This document shows, one piece after another, positions 25,666-34,461 of a stretch of 64,000 nt of DNA. The DNA lies in the NCBI GenBank assembly GCA_963843085.1, contig CAWJJG010000001.1, positions 410,530 to 474,529 of the forward strand, read 5' to 3'. Positions within the stretch are counted from its first letter, which is position 1. Each line of letters begins with the position of its first letter. The stretch is from DASUPK01 sp963843085. Its GTDB lineage: Bacteria > Actinomycetota > Thermoleophilia > Solirubrobacterales > 70-9. The notes under the pieces are model-generated. The model was not told the origin of the DNA, did not search any database, and saw nothing but the letters and a program-made list of their open reading frames with translations. A program made the position numbers and the translations under genes.

Positions 25666-27242
25666 GGGTAGGGCAGCGGGTCAGCCGGGCCCTGGTCGGC
25701 CGCCGGGCCGTTCAGGTCGGGGATGGGATTGCTCTGGCAGGCGACGTCGGTCCTGAAAGGGGGCTTGGAGCTGGTGACGGGCTTCGTGCCGATCGGCGGG
25801 ACGGTCGAGCCTCCCCAGAGGGCCTCCTGCGGCGGGGGGCCGCCGGTCGAAAGCCGCAGGTTGGGAACCGGGCCGCCCGCCGGGACCGCGCCGCCGGCTG
25901 AGAAGAAGCGGAGCGAAGGGCCGTTGCCGTCGAACGGCTGGGATTCGCCGGCGAGGCCGGTCACCGTGTAGCCGAACTCCTTGTAGTTCGGCACTCCGGT
26001 GGTGAAGTTGTATCCGCCGCCCGAATCGTTGAGGGTGACGTCGCCCGTGGGAAGCAGGACGTTGTCCACGCAACCGCTCAGCAGGCCGATCTGCGAGAAG
26101 AGAGGCCTGCCTTCGTCCGTTGACTTGCCGGCCCCCGGACCGGCGATGCGCAGCTGACTGGCGATGTAGCCCAGCTCGTTCTTGCTGAGCAGCGCCGCGG
26201 TCTGGTCGATCCAGGGCTGCGAGGCGGCGATGGTGGCCGGCAGCTCCCGGATACCCGGGGTGAGGTCCCGGGCGAAGGTCCGCAGATAGGGCAGCGTCGC
26301 GTTCGTGTGCCGCAGTGAAGGCTCGGCGATCTGGAGCGTCGGACCGAGCAGCCTGATGGTGCGCTGCAGGTTCTCGGACTCGGACGCGAGCGCGCCGGTC
26401 ACGATGTTGAAGTTGGAGATCAGGCCCTGCAGCTGCGACTCGTGGCCGTTCAGTGCGCCGAAGATCTTCGCCTGGGCGGCGATCAGGTTGGACAGGTCGT
26501 GCGGTGCGGTCCCCTGCAGCGCCTGGTTGACGATGGCCGAGTCCCGAGCGGCCGTCTGGCCGTAGGTGAAGGACTTGTTGATCGCCTCGGCGGCCGTCAG
26601 GCCCTGGACCTCCGGGTCCTGCGTCACCTCGTCCGCGGCGGTCGGCTTGTGCGTGAGCGCCGTGCCGTATCCCTCGAGGAGCTTCTGCAGGTTGGCGCGG
26701 TCCGGGGCCTGCAGCGAGGTGAGGATCTGATCCAGCTGCACCGCCGTGGAGGTCTGGGTGACCGGGATCGTGCCCCCGTTCGAGAGCGAGTGGGCGCTCG
26801 GGCTGCCGGGCCGCACGTCGAGGAAGAAGTTGCCCTCCAGGAAGATGCGCGGCCGGATCTCCACCTGCGCGTCGCTGTGGACCGGCTGGCCGTTGTCGTC
26901 GACCGTGAAGGTGACGTCGGAGTAGTTGCTCGCGCAGTCCCCGGTCAGGCCGTTGTCGCAGACGCTCTTCACGCTGACGACCTTGCCGACGTTGACGCCG
27001 GCGATCCTGACCGGCGAGTCCTTGCGGATGTTGGCCGCGTTCTTGAAGACAGCGTGGAGCTCGAAGTGGCTCTGGAACGGAATCGTCTTGGTCCAGGCCA
27101 GGTAGGTCCCGACGACGACCAGGGCGATCAGGATCAGGGCGTTCCGGACCCGGTGAGGCGGATGGCCCTTGCGGTAGACCCGCTCGTCGTAGTCCTTGCC
27201 TGCCACCTGGACGGGCGGCTTGTTGGCGCGCTCGTCCGTCAC
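25662..27242 (-). CDS. MCE-family protein, fourth of six
   Basis: 526-aa Mce protein. The GTG at 27240-27242 overlaps the stop of the third gene. A short cytoplasmic head (about 30 aa) precedes the membrane helix ALILIALVVVGTYLAW. The MCE domain (about 52-145) has LHAVFKNAANIRKDSPVRIA, GVNVGKVVSV and FLEGNFFLDVRPG. A helical tube-forming region follows, with a C-terminal Pro/Gly-rich segment. Two cysteines in the MCE domain (VCDNGLTGDCASNYS) could form a disulfide, also suggested in the third gene at the equivalent place. Confidence 0.92.
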   Translation of the reverse strand: MTDERANKPPVQVAGKDYDERVYRKGHPPHRVRNALILIALVVVGTYLAWTKTIPFQSHFELHAVFKNAANIRKDSPVRIAGVNVGKVVSVKSVCDNGLTGDCASNYSDVTFTVDDNGQPVHSDAQVEIRPRIFLEGNFFLDVRPGSPSAHSLSNGGTIPVTQTSTAVQLDQILTSLQAPDRANLQKLLEGYGTALTHKPTAADEVTQDPEVQGLTAAEAINKSFTYGQTAARDSAIVNQALQGTAPHDLSNLIAAQAKIFGALNGHESQLQGLISNFNIVTGALASESENLQRTIRLLGPTLQIAEPSLRHTNATLPYLRTFARDLTPGIRELPATIAASQPWIDQTAALLSKNELGYIASQLRIAGPGAGKSTDEGRPLFSQIGLLSGCVDNVLLPTGDVTLNDSGGGYNFTTGVPNYKEFGYTVTGLAGESQPFDGNGPSLRFFSAGGAVPAGGPVPNLRLSTGGPPPQEALWGGSTVPPIGTKPVTSSKPPFRTDVACQSNPIPDLNGPAADQGPADPLPYP

Positions 27243-28720
27243 TTCTTGCCCTTCTTCTTGGACTTCTTCTTCGTGACCTGCTGGAGGATCTGGCCGTCGG
27301 TGTGGATGCCCTGGTTGCCGGGCACGTTGCCGATCGTCTGACCGGCCGGGTAGCCCTCGTTCCCCGACTCGCACTCATGCGTCTGCCCCGGCGACGCGGT
27401 GTTCGGATACGGGTTGTAGTGGAGGAAGTTCGTCGTCTGGCCGCCGCCGTTGGCCGGCGCGGAGCTCGGGCCGATCTCGCTGTTCGGCCCGATCGGCGGC
27501 TGCAGGACGATGAACCGCTGGCTGGCTCCCACCCCGTCCTGCGAGCCCAGGAAGCTCGCCACGTTGCGGAAGAGCAGCGTCGCGTAGTTGCAGACGGACT
27601 GTGCCGGGGTGATGAACGCCAGCGGCGGCGCCAGCGTGTTGTTGAAGGTGGTGAGGTCGTTGATGCCGGTGCGAGCCCCCGAGTTGTTGGAGAGGTTCAG
27701 GACCGCCTGGGCGGTCGGGTCGAGCTGGGCGTTGAACGCCGGGGAAAGCGCAAGCGCCTTGACGCCCTCCACGATCGAGTTCCCGAGGTCCTTCTGGACC
27801 GGCGCGATCGCGTGGAAGCCTGGCCGCAGCTCGCTGAACAGCTTGGCGGTATTGGCCAGCAGCGGCCTGATCGTCGGCAGGGTCGCGATCGTGGTGTCCT
27901 CGGTCGAGGGCGACTTCGAGATCGCCTCCTGAATGAATGGGCGCGAGACCCGCGCGAAGGCGCCGAAGGTCGTGTCGAGGTCGACGAAGAGCTGGCCCTG
28001 AATCTCCGCTACCGGCGCGACCTCGGCCGCGGTGGCGGACAGCGAGGAGACGAAGTTGCCGAGCCCGGTGTTCGGGTCGGCCAGGTTCCGCATCACCGGC
28101 GTGAGCACCCTGACCAGCGGCTTGAGCTGGCCGATCGCGTCGTTCAGGTCCACCCCGCGTCCGGCCAGCGCGTTTCCGAATTCGAGCAGGTTCGACTGGA
28201 TGGCCGTCCTGGTGGGAGCGTCGAACATGTTGAAGACCTGATCGATCTCGACGGGCTCCGGCCGGGCCGCGGTCAGCGGGACCGTAGATCCGGGCTTGAA
28301 TCCCTGGCTCGAGTCCCCGCGGTTGATCTCCAGGTACTTGAGGCCGAGGGCGGACTTCGCTCGGACGACCAGCGTCGAGTTCTCGGGCAGTGGGTCGATG
28401 TCCTGATTGAGCTCCATGTTGACCTTGGCCACCTGCGTGGTGCACTGACGGGTCGGGTCGTTCGGGCAGGGGGCGTCGTTGACCGTCTCGGGATCGACCG
28501 ACTTGATCTGACCGACCCGGATGCCGCCGATGCGGACCTCGTTGCCCGGCACGAGGCTGTCGGCGTTCGGCAGCTCGGCGGAGAGCTTGTAAGTGGGGAC
28601 GAACGGCAGGCCCTGGTTGGCCTGGTAGGAAAGGAAGACCGCCACCACGACCACGAGCACGGTCACCGCTCCGACGAGCGTCGGGCTGGCGGCCAGGCTG
28701 CCGGCGCGTCCGCCCCTCAT
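27239..28720 (-). CDS. MCE-family protein, third of six
   Basis: 493-aa Mce protein. N-terminal helix VGAVTVLVVVVAVFLSYQA, MCE domain about 38-135 (YKLSAELPNADSLVPGNEVR, IGGIRVGQIKSV, LGLKYLEINRGD), and a long helical region. The tail ends in a lysine-rich VTKKKSKKKGKK. An insertion with two cysteines (NDAPCPNDPTRQCTT) lies within the MCE domain. Start and stop overlap both neighbours by 4 bp. Subunit of the same putative lipid-transfer assembly. Confidence 0.92.
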   Translation of the reverse strand: MRGGRAGSLAASPTLVGAVTVLVVVVAVFLSYQANQGLPFVPTYKLSAELPNADSLVPGNEVRIGGIRVGQIKSVDPETVNDAPCPNDPTRQCTTQVAKVNMELNQDIDPLPENSTLVVRAKSALGLKYLEINRGDSSQGFKPGSTVPLTAARPEPVEIDQVFNMFDAPTRTAIQSNLLEFGNALAGRGVDLNDAIGQLKPLVRVLTPVMRNLADPNTGLGNFVSSLSATAAEVAPVAEIQGQLFVDLDTTFGAFARVSRPFIQEAISKSPSTEDTTIATLPTIRPLLANTAKLFSELRPGFHAIAPVQKDLGNSIVEGVKALALSPAFNAQLDPTAQAVLNLSNNSGARTGINDLTTFNNTLAPPLAFITPAQSVCNYATLLFRNVASFLGSQDGVGASQRFIVLQPPIGPNSEIGPSSAPANGGGQTTNFLHYNPYPNTASPGQTHECESGNEGYPAGQTIGNVPGNQGIHTDGQILQQVTKKKSKKKGKK

Positions 28721-30327
28721 GCGCCGTCTCCGAGCAGGAACTGGAGGAACATCTGGGCCTGCCTCATCGAGACCGCCTGTGGCTGGGGCGAACCCTTGCT
28801 CTGGTCGCCCTCAGGCGTCGTGGTGGTCGTGCCGGAGCCCGAGTTGGAGTCCGTGCCGGAGCCCAGGTTGGAGTCCGTGCCGGAGCCGGAGTCCTGCGGC
28901 GTCGTCGGGGTCTGCGGCGGGAGGAGCTGCGGGATCAGATTCCGGATGTTCGGGACGTTCACCTGCGGCAGCGGCGAGGCATTGTGAATCCCCGCCTTGG
29001 AGATCTTGGCCTTCTTGCCCTGCTTCTTCGTCGCGGACGCCGCAGTCGCGGCGTGGAACGTCGCGCCGCAGACGTCCTGGAAGGTGTCCGCGACCTCGAC
29101 GCAGCTCGTGAGCTGGAGGTTCGAGCGGAGGAAGTGCCCGTACGAGTCGAAGCCGTTCGCCGTGCCGACCGAGTTGTAGATGAAGTCCATCAGGTTCTGG
29201 AAGCCCTGGGTCTTCTCGAAGGTGTTCAGGAACGCGGAGAAGTTCTGGCCGATCGAGACCGAGGAGTTGGCCGTGTTGGCCAGGTCGCTGAGCAACCCGT
29301 CGGACGCGGCGAGCTTCGGCCCGGCGGTCTCGGCGGCGTTGCCGAGGCTGGTCAGAGCCGGGATTCCCTCCCTCGCGAAGGCCGGCAGGTTCACGGTCGC
29401 CTTGCTCAGGCCTGGTGCCGCGATGTTGAGGTCGGTGAAGAGCGGCGTCCCCTGGTCGGCGAAGTCCTTGAGCTTGGTCATCGTGAGCCGGACCTGATGG
29501 AGGGTCGCGGGGAACTTCCGCAGTCCGGCCTCGAGGTCGGCGCTGCGCTCCGCGGTGGCCTGTCCCGAGATCGCCGCGTTGTGGAAGAAGCCGGTGATGT
29601 GGGCCCGCTCCCGCGCGAGCGGGGCGAGCACCTGGTCGCCATTGCTCGCCAGGCTGGCGAGCTGCTGGTTCTGCTCGGCGAGGATCGCCAGCACGCGGTC
29701 GGTCTGCCGCAGCGCCGGATTCGCACGGTCGATGACCTCACCGAGATTTTGACCCTGCCCCGCAAGTCCGGCGCCGAGGCTGTTCAGGATGAGCCGGAAG
29801 CGGTCGTTGTAAGGCAGGCGCTGGATGTTCTGGATCAGGTCCAGGTCGACCGTGGTGCCGTTGTTCTCGAGCGGCAGCAGATACTGGCCGGCACCGTCCT
29901 GGCCATCGGGGATCTTCTGCAGCGGGGGCGGCAGCGGAGTACCCGGCGCTCGCGGCTGGGTCGGGGTGCAGTCGACGAACTTCTCGCCGATCAGCGACTG
30001 CGGCCGGATCAGGCAGCTGGCGTCCTGGCGGAAGTCCTTGAAGCCGGAGTCCTCGATCTTCATCACGACGATCGCCTTGCCCGGGACCGCGTGCGGCCCG
30101 CCCTCCAGGCTGGCGGTCTCGGTGTCGTTCGAGACGTCGACCGACTCGACCGACCCGACCGTCGCGCCGGCCACCCGGACCTGCTCGCCTGAAACCACGA
30201 ACGAGCCGTTGTCGAAGTAGCCCCGCACCAGATAGGTGCCGCTGGTGCCGTTCGAGCCGATCGCGGGCAGCGCGATCAGCATCGCGGCGAGCAGCACCCC
30301 GGCGCCTATGAGGGCGATCCGCCTCAT
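28717..30327 (-). CDS. MCE-family protein, second of six
   Basis: 536-aa Mce protein. N-terminal hydrophobic segment (IALIGAGVLLAAMLIALPAIG), MCE domain about 32-115 (VRGYFDNGSFVVSGEQVRVA, GATVGSVESVDV, LIGEKFVDCTPTQ), then the helical tube region. Near the C-terminus lies a low-complexity Gly/Ser/Asp/Thr stretch encoded by a 24-bp tandem repeat (see 28829-28894). The product lacks a lipobox, so it is not the usual lipoprotein (MceE) member. The ATG overlaps the first gene's stop. Confidence 0.92.
   Translation of the reverse strand: MRRIALIGAGVLLAAMLIALPAIGSNGTSGTYLVRGYFDNGSFVVSGEQVRVAGATVGSVESVDVSNDTETASLEGGPHAVPGKAIVVMKIEDSGFKDFRQDASCLIRPQSLIGEKFVDCTPTQPRAPGTPLPPPLQKIPDGQDGAGQYLLPLENNGTTVDLDLIQNIQRLPYNDRFRLILNSLGAGLAGQGQNLGEVIDRANPALRQTDRVLAILAEQNQQLASLASNGDQVLAPLARERAHITGFFHNAAISGQATAERSADLEAGLRKFPATLHQVRLTMTKLKDFADQGTPLFTDLNIAAPGLSKATVNLPAFAREGIPALTSLGNAAETAGPKLAASDGLLSDLANTANSSVSIGQNFSAFLNTFEKTQGFQNLMDFIYNSVGTANGFDSYGHFLRSNLQLTSCVEVADTFQDVCGATFHAATAASATKKQGKKAKISKAGIHNASPLPQVNVPNIRNLIPQLLPPQTPTTPQDSGSGTDSNLGSGTDSNSGSGTTTTTPEGDQSKGSPQPQAVSMRQAQMFLQFLLGDGA
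28829..28894. repeat. 24-bp tandem repeat inside an mce gene
   Basis: Two near-identical 24-bp units (28829-28852 and 28853-28876, differing by two bases) plus a partial third unit to 28894. They encode a repeated Ser-Gly-Thr-Asp-Ser-Asn type sequence in the C-terminal linker of the second Mce protein. In-frame copy-number change would only alter linker length. Confidence 0.8.
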
Positions 30328-31763
30328 GGCCCGGGCACCGATTGGCTCGAGTTACAGGACGAGGGGCTGGCCGGGGCCCCGTTCGGCGGGCCGAGGAAGG
30401 CCCCGGCCGGCGACGGAGCGGCGAACGGGTTGCTGCCGAGCAGGACGGGCGAGGAGGCGCCCGGGCAGCGGCGGAACAGGTTGTAGGTGGGCCCACCGAA
30501 CGCGCCGAAATCGGCGAACGGTGTGGCGGAGTTGGCTGCGGTGAGAGGCGAGGTCGGCTGGAAGACGCCCATGCCCGCCGGCTGCACCCGCACGTAGTGG
30601 CCGTTCGCGTCGTAATAGCCGGCGGTCTGGTTGAGGTGAGCGATTCCTGCGGTCAGGTCGGGCGTGTAGGGACGGAGGAACTCGAGTTGCGGCAGTGAGT
30701 CCTGCATCGCCTGGACGGCGATCGGGATGTTGTCCGCCGCCCGCTTCTGCAGGGCGACCAGGTAGCCGGTCGCATCGGCGAGGTCGTTCGACTTGCCTTT
30801 CAGGTTGACCGCCCGGTTCAGGTCCCTGAACACCGGAACCGAGCGCGTGAGCAGCGGATGGAGCTGGCGGAGGAACGGCGCGAGGTTCTTGGTGCTCGTC
30901 CGGGTCGCATTGACCAGCGGGGTGAGGTCGTCCAGAGCGGGCCGGAGGTTGTGGAAGGTCGTATTGGCCTGGCGGAGCGTGCCGGGCAATGCGACCAGAG
31001 CCTGGTCAAAGGAGCGGTTCTCAGCGGCGATCGAGCCGAGGGCGATGTTCGCGTTCTGCGTCAGCGAGGAGAGATCTGCGCGGCGCTCGGCGACGGCCGA
31101 GACGACATTTGCGCCGTTGACGATGAAGTTGGTGAGGGTGCCCTCGTCCCGGTTGAGCTCCTGGATCAGGCGGTCGGTCGCAACGAGCGAGGGGCTCAGG
31201 TACTTGTAGGTCTGGTTGGCGGCCGGGCCCTGTCCGGCGTAGACGGTGGCCGAGCCCTGGATGACGTTCCGCAGCGCCTGGCGCTCCTGGCCGCGCAGGG
31301 TGTTGAAGAGCTGATCGAGGTCGACCGGGCTGGTCGTGTCCGTCTCGGAGATGATCGCGTCGCTCGCGAGCTCCGGATTGTTGTCGGGCCCGGGCTCGAG
31401 CGAGACGTAGCGGTTCGCGATCCCCGAGAGCGAGGTGGCGCGGATGATCGCCGTGGTCCCCTGGTGCAGGGGCCGGTCCACCGAGATGTCGACCTGGGCC
31501 TGTCCGTTGTCGGTCAGCTTGACGTCATCGACACTGCCGACCGGCACACCGCCGATCAGGACCTGGTTGCCCTTGACGAGCTGCCCGCCCGTCTCGAACA
31601 GCAGGCGGTAGTGGTTGGAGTTCCCGCCACCAGAGAGCAGCAACACGAGGATCGCGAGCACGACCAGCGCCAGCGCGCCGATCGCCGCCAGGCGAGCGAA
31701 CCTGCCGCCCCCTCGTACGCGTCCTCCGCCCCGTGGTGTGGCCGTCCCCTCTCCGGGGCTCAC
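30324..31763 (-). CDS. MCE-family protein, first of six
   Basis: 479-aa Mce protein opening the operon. A cytoplasmic head is followed by the helix LAAIGALALVVLAILVLLLSG and the MCE domain at about 50-130 (YRLLFETGGQLVKGNQVLIG, GVPVGSVDDVKL, LSGIANRYVSLEPGP). A helical region and a Pro/Ser-rich C-terminus follow. The GTG at 31761-31763 has GGAG five bases upstream. No YrbE/MlaE permease gene precedes it, which is unusual: upstream is a protease remnant. The 260 bp before it probably hold the operon promoter, but I see no convincing -35/-10 pair. Confidence 0.92.
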   Translation of the reverse strand: MSPGEGTATPRGGGRVRGGGRFARLAAIGALALVVLAILVLLLSGGGNSNHYRLLFETGGQLVKGNQVLIGGVPVGSVDDVKLTDNGQAQVDISVDRPLHQGTTAIIRATSLSGIANRYVSLEPGPDNNPELASDAIISETDTTSPVDLDQLFNTLRGQERQALRNVIQGSATVYAGQGPAANQTYKYLSPSLVATDRLIQELNRDEGTLTNFIVNGANVVSAVAERRADLSSLTQNANIALGSIAAENRSFDQALVALPGTLRQANTTFHNLRPALDDLTPLVNATRTSTKNLAPFLRQLHPLLTRSVPVFRDLNRAVNLKGKSNDLADATGYLVALQKRAADNIPIAVQAMQDSLPQLEFLRPYTPDLTAGIAHLNQTAGYYDANGHYVRVQPAGMGVFQPTSPLTAANSATPFADFGAFGGPTYNLFRRCPGASSPVLLGSNPFAAPSPAGAFLGPPNGAPASPSSCNSSQSVPGP

Positions 31764-32024
31764 ATTCGCTCCACCTGGAAGCAGACCCGTTGCGAGCCAT
31801 GAGCGTCCGTTCGGGTCCCTATGACGGTCCCATCCTCCAGCAGCTCCTCACCTGCTTCCCAGCAGCGTTTCTCTCCTGCCGCAATCCAGCAGCTCCACAG
31901 GCGATCCTATCTAGGACCTCAGGCGCCGAATCGGTATTTGGCCGTACTTTCCTCGCTGTTAACGGGTACTTAATCGCCTCGTTTTCGACCCGTTTCGGGG
32001 CATCCCTGCCCCTGGCGGCCCTCG

Positions 32025-32381
32025 CTAGGGAAGCGCGACGTAGCCCGCCAGGAATGAACGGGCGAACGGCGTGTCCAGCCGGTAGTCCACGTTCGTCGAG
32101 CGGCAGGCCGTGTCGCCGGTGATCGTCGTCGCGGCGACGACCCTGGTCTCCTGCGCTCTGGCCCCGAGGAAGTTCGGGCCGCCCGAGTCTCCATAACAAG
32201 TGCCACCGTTCCCGGTTGAGGCATTCTGGGAGATCCGCAGCCAGCTCGGGGTGATCGAGTTCAGGGTGCCGACCGAGAAGAAGCGCACGTCCGTGTAGGT
32301 GTACGTCTTGCCCCCCGGCCCGTTGTTGACGGCCTGCGCGCCGTAGTTCCTCCATTTCCCGGTTGACGATCGGGCTCGAGC
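32025..32381 (-). pseudogene. C-terminal remnant of a trypsin-like serine protease
   Basis: The open frame ends at 32025 and encodes the last part of a chymotrypsin-fold protease. It has WRNYGAQAVNN, then CYGDSGGPNFLG containing the catalytic Ser in its GDSGGP motif, then a cysteine-bearing loop and the terminal helix DTPFARSFLAGYVALP. The N-terminal half with the catalytic His and Asp is missing: going upstream the frame meets a TAG at 32382-32384, and no other frame nearby reads as protease. It is therefore a decayed or truncated copy. It lies just upstream of the mce operon. Confidence 0.7.
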
Positions 32382-32564
32382 CTACAACGGCGGTTCGCGC
32401 GCGACGGACGGTCTCGAAGTTCGCGCCGGCAGGCGCGGGTCCTAAGACTTCTCTAACCGGGCGCTCACGCTGCCGAGAGACGCAGGTGGTTGGCTGACCC
32501 CGAGATGTCCTCTGCTCCCGTAGTGATGGACCGACCGAGTCCACCCCCGGCCCAGGAGAGTTAG

Positions 32565-32732
32565 GTGCACGGGCGATCGATCTGCAGGCTGGGTGCATGG
32601 ACCGGGTTTATCTGCGCGCTGTTCGGCTTCAGCTCGCTTCTGCATGGTGAGCTCTCGGCAGGCGTCGTGATGATGCTGGCGGCGCTTCTCGTGTTCGGTT
32701 GGGCAGTCCTTCTGGAGCGCGGCCAGCATTGA
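32565..32732 (+). CDS. Possible small two-helix membrane protein
   Basis: A 55-codon frame starting with GTG at 32565, with AGGAG eight bases upstream. The product has a short basic head (VHGRSICRLG), a hydrophobic helix (WTGFICALFGFSSLL), a short turn (HGELSAG), and a second helix (VVMMLAALLVFGWAVLL) ending ERGQH. The helix-turn-helix hydrophobic layout plus the ribosome site make it a plausible small membrane protein. There is no homology evidence. It sits in a gene-poor region just left of the tRNA-Glu fragment copy. Confidence 0.4.
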   Translation: MHGRSICRLGAWTGFICALFGFSSLLHGELSAGVVMMLAALLVFGWAVLLERGQH

Positions 32733-32756
32733 CAAAGTTCCTACGGTGCCGACCTC

Positions 32757-32818
32757 CCGAAATGAAAAAGGCCCCGCTTCCGCAGAGCTTTCGAGAGGCA
32801 CCGCTACCGGGATTCGAA
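32757..32818 (-). repeat. Partial copy of the tRNA-Glu 3' end and its terminator
   Basis: 62 bp that match 34754-34814 with only a few differences, in the same orientation. The copy carries the 3' acceptor strand, most of the T-arm of tRNA-Glu (minus strand) and the downstream terminator hairpin (32771-32788) with its T-run. Identity stops inside the T-arm, so this is not a functional tRNA. It lies about 2.0 kb downstream of the intact tRNA, the geometry expected for a displaced attachment site. Confidence 0.85.
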
Positions 32819-32926
32819 TTGCCTGTCTCGGTGCGTAACCGATGGGTTCAGGCGTGATTTGGGGAGACGCCTCCTAATCGCGCCAACGAGCAGCGACGGA
32901 TCAGCTCCTTCCGCCTACTCGCCTAA

Positions 32927-33229
32927 ATGGCCGCCGGGCCCTGGCCCCGCCGGTGCCAGCCGCTGGGACGATCAGACCGGCAGCCGCTTCGCCTTCCTCT
33001 TGCACTTCTTGCGGCGTTCATGGCCTGCAGTACCTCGACTGAGCTGATCCTGGTACCGGTTCACGCCAGCCAGCGGACTGCGGCCTACCGGCTGGCGGAT
33101 CTACGGTCGGTCGATTGGAACCCTGGACGCCGCAACGCCTCCCTGGCTCTCGATTTCGCCACGGAACGGTTCGTGCTCCAATCGACCAAGTCGGAGCTGG
33201 CTGGGCTCCACGCGCCGGTAAATAGCTAG
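32927..33229 (+). CDS. Doubtful small open frame
   Basis: A 100-codon plus-strand frame whose second half (DLRSVDWNPGRRNASLALDF and the following 25 residues) reads like real protein. The first part is Arg/Pro-rich and less convincing. No family is recognised and no good ribosome site is seen. It may be the tail of a degraded gene inside the segment between the tRNA-Glu fragment and the tRNA. The rest of 32819-33429 shows nothing I can support. Confidence 0.2.
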   Translation: MAAGPWPRRCQPLGRSDRQPLRLPLALLAAFMACSTSTELILVPVHASQRTAAYRLADLRSVDWNPGRRNASLALDFATERFVLQSTKSELAGLHAPVNS

Positions 33230-33429
33230 CCGCTTCGGACGAAGAGCGGCGGTTCTGACTCACCGCTCCAAGCGAGCCTGTCGGCGGCGGGCTAGGCAAG
33301 GGGCTGCTTCTCGAGGCGTAAGTCCGGCAGCCCGGTGGCGGCCCGGCGCGCCGGGCTCGGCGGCGGCTCGATAGTGGGAGGGCCAAGCCTCGGAGGGAAT
33401 CATGAACCGGGGTAAGCTCCCGCCCTCCA

Positions 33430-34461
33430 ATGATCCTGCGACTCACCGTCATCGCTGTCGCATGTCTGCTTCTTACACCGGCGGGCGCCCGAGCGGCGAC
33501 GGTGTTCGGAGCGGATCTCAACCATGATCCGACGAATTCCACCGCGCACGACTCGGTGACGAACCTGACCCTGCCGGGCACCGCCTCCGACGTCGCCCCG
33601 ATCAGCGGCGTACTGACGGCGGTGCGGATCAGGACGGCCGGCAGCGGCGGCAACGGCGTGATCCGGATTCTGAGCCAGACCTCTCATCCCGACGCCACGA
33701 CCTACGGATTCCTGAACACCGCCCCCGAGATCCCCATGACCGTGACGGCGGACGCGTCGTCCGCGGGGCACCTAACCGAGGTCCTCACACGCCGTCCCAT
33801 TGCGGCTGGGCAGCAGCTTGCCTGGTATATCGACGATAACCCGACCGGCTCGGTCCACTCAACCTACATCGACGCGGCAGCGACTTGCGCTTATCTCCTT
33901 CCAGGTACTCAACCGGTGGGCACAAACGCCGACTACACGACGAGCGGATGTGGGAACGGCGCCGTGATGATCTCGGGGACGATCGACGCCGACGCCGACG
34001 CCGACGTCTTCGGCGACGAAACCCAGGACAAGTGCGTCGGCACGGCCGGAACGTTCAACGGCTGCCCGAGCGTGGTGACGATCAACGGCGTGAGCCAGCA
34101 GGGCAAGAAGCCCCTGGTCAAGGTGACGGCAACCGTGCCCGGCCAGGGAAAGGTGAGCGCGAGCGCCTCCAACGATCCGACCGTGCTCGCCGCCGCCGCC
34201 GCGAAGAAGAAGAAGAAGAAGAAGAAGAAGAAGAAGAAGAAGAAGCGGCCGCTGATCGCGCTGAGGCCGGCGAGCCAGACGGTTACGGCGACGACCGAAC
34301 AACAGCTGCTGCTGACGCTGGCGCTGACCAAGCCCGCCAAGAAACGGCTGAAGAAGAAGGGCAAGCTCGGTGTCGCAGTCAAGGTCGCATACACGCCGAC
34401 CGGTGGTCCAACGGCGACGCAATTCTCGAAGCTGACACTGAGGGTTAAGAGGAAGCGGTAA
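33430..34461 (+). CDS. Secreted protein with poly-lysine tract
   Basis: 343-aa exported protein; signal peptide about 1-22 (LTVIAVACLLLTPAGARA). Residues about 23-190 form an unrecognised beta-rich domain. An Asp-rich DADADADVFGDETQDKC segment follows, resembling the thrombospondin-3-type linker often seen before C-terminal repeats in such proteins. Then comes an Ig/invasin-like stretch interrupted by 14 consecutive AAG lysine codons (34204-34245). The tail is lysine/arginine-rich. Function unknown; extracellular, possibly wall-associated through its charge. It is the only solid gene between the tRNA-Glu fragment and the intact tRNA-Glu. Confidence 0.75.
   Translation: MILRLTVIAVACLLLTPAGARAATVFGADLNHDPTNSTAHDSVTNLTLPGTASDVAPISGVLTAVRIRTAGSGGNGVIRILSQTSHPDATTYGFLNTAPEIPMTVTADASSAGHLTEVLTRRPIAAGQQLAWYIDDNPTGSVHSTYIDAAATCAYLLPGTQPVGTNADYTTSGCGNGAVMISGTIDADADADVFGDETQDKCVGTAGTFNGCPSVVTINGVSQQGKKPLVKVTATVPGQGKVSASASNDPTVLAAAAAKKKKKKKKKKKKKKRPLIALRPASQTVTATTEQQLLLTLALTKPAKKRLKKKGKLGVAVKVAYTPTGGPTATQFSKLTLRVKRKR
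34204..34245. repeat. (AAG)14 trinucleotide microsatellite
   Basis: 42 bp of uninterrupted AAG repeats inside the secreted-protein gene, coding for 14 lysines. Slippage would change the number of lysines without breaking the frame. Confidence 0.95.

Noticed and set aside
28829..28894. CRISPR-like repeat
   Set aside because: Units are contiguous without spacers and lie inside a coding sequence; no cas genes in the window.
31764..32024. Promoter/operator for the mce operon (imperfect palindrome around 31905-31920)
   Set aside because: No convincing -35/-10 pair and the palindrome is short and imperfect.
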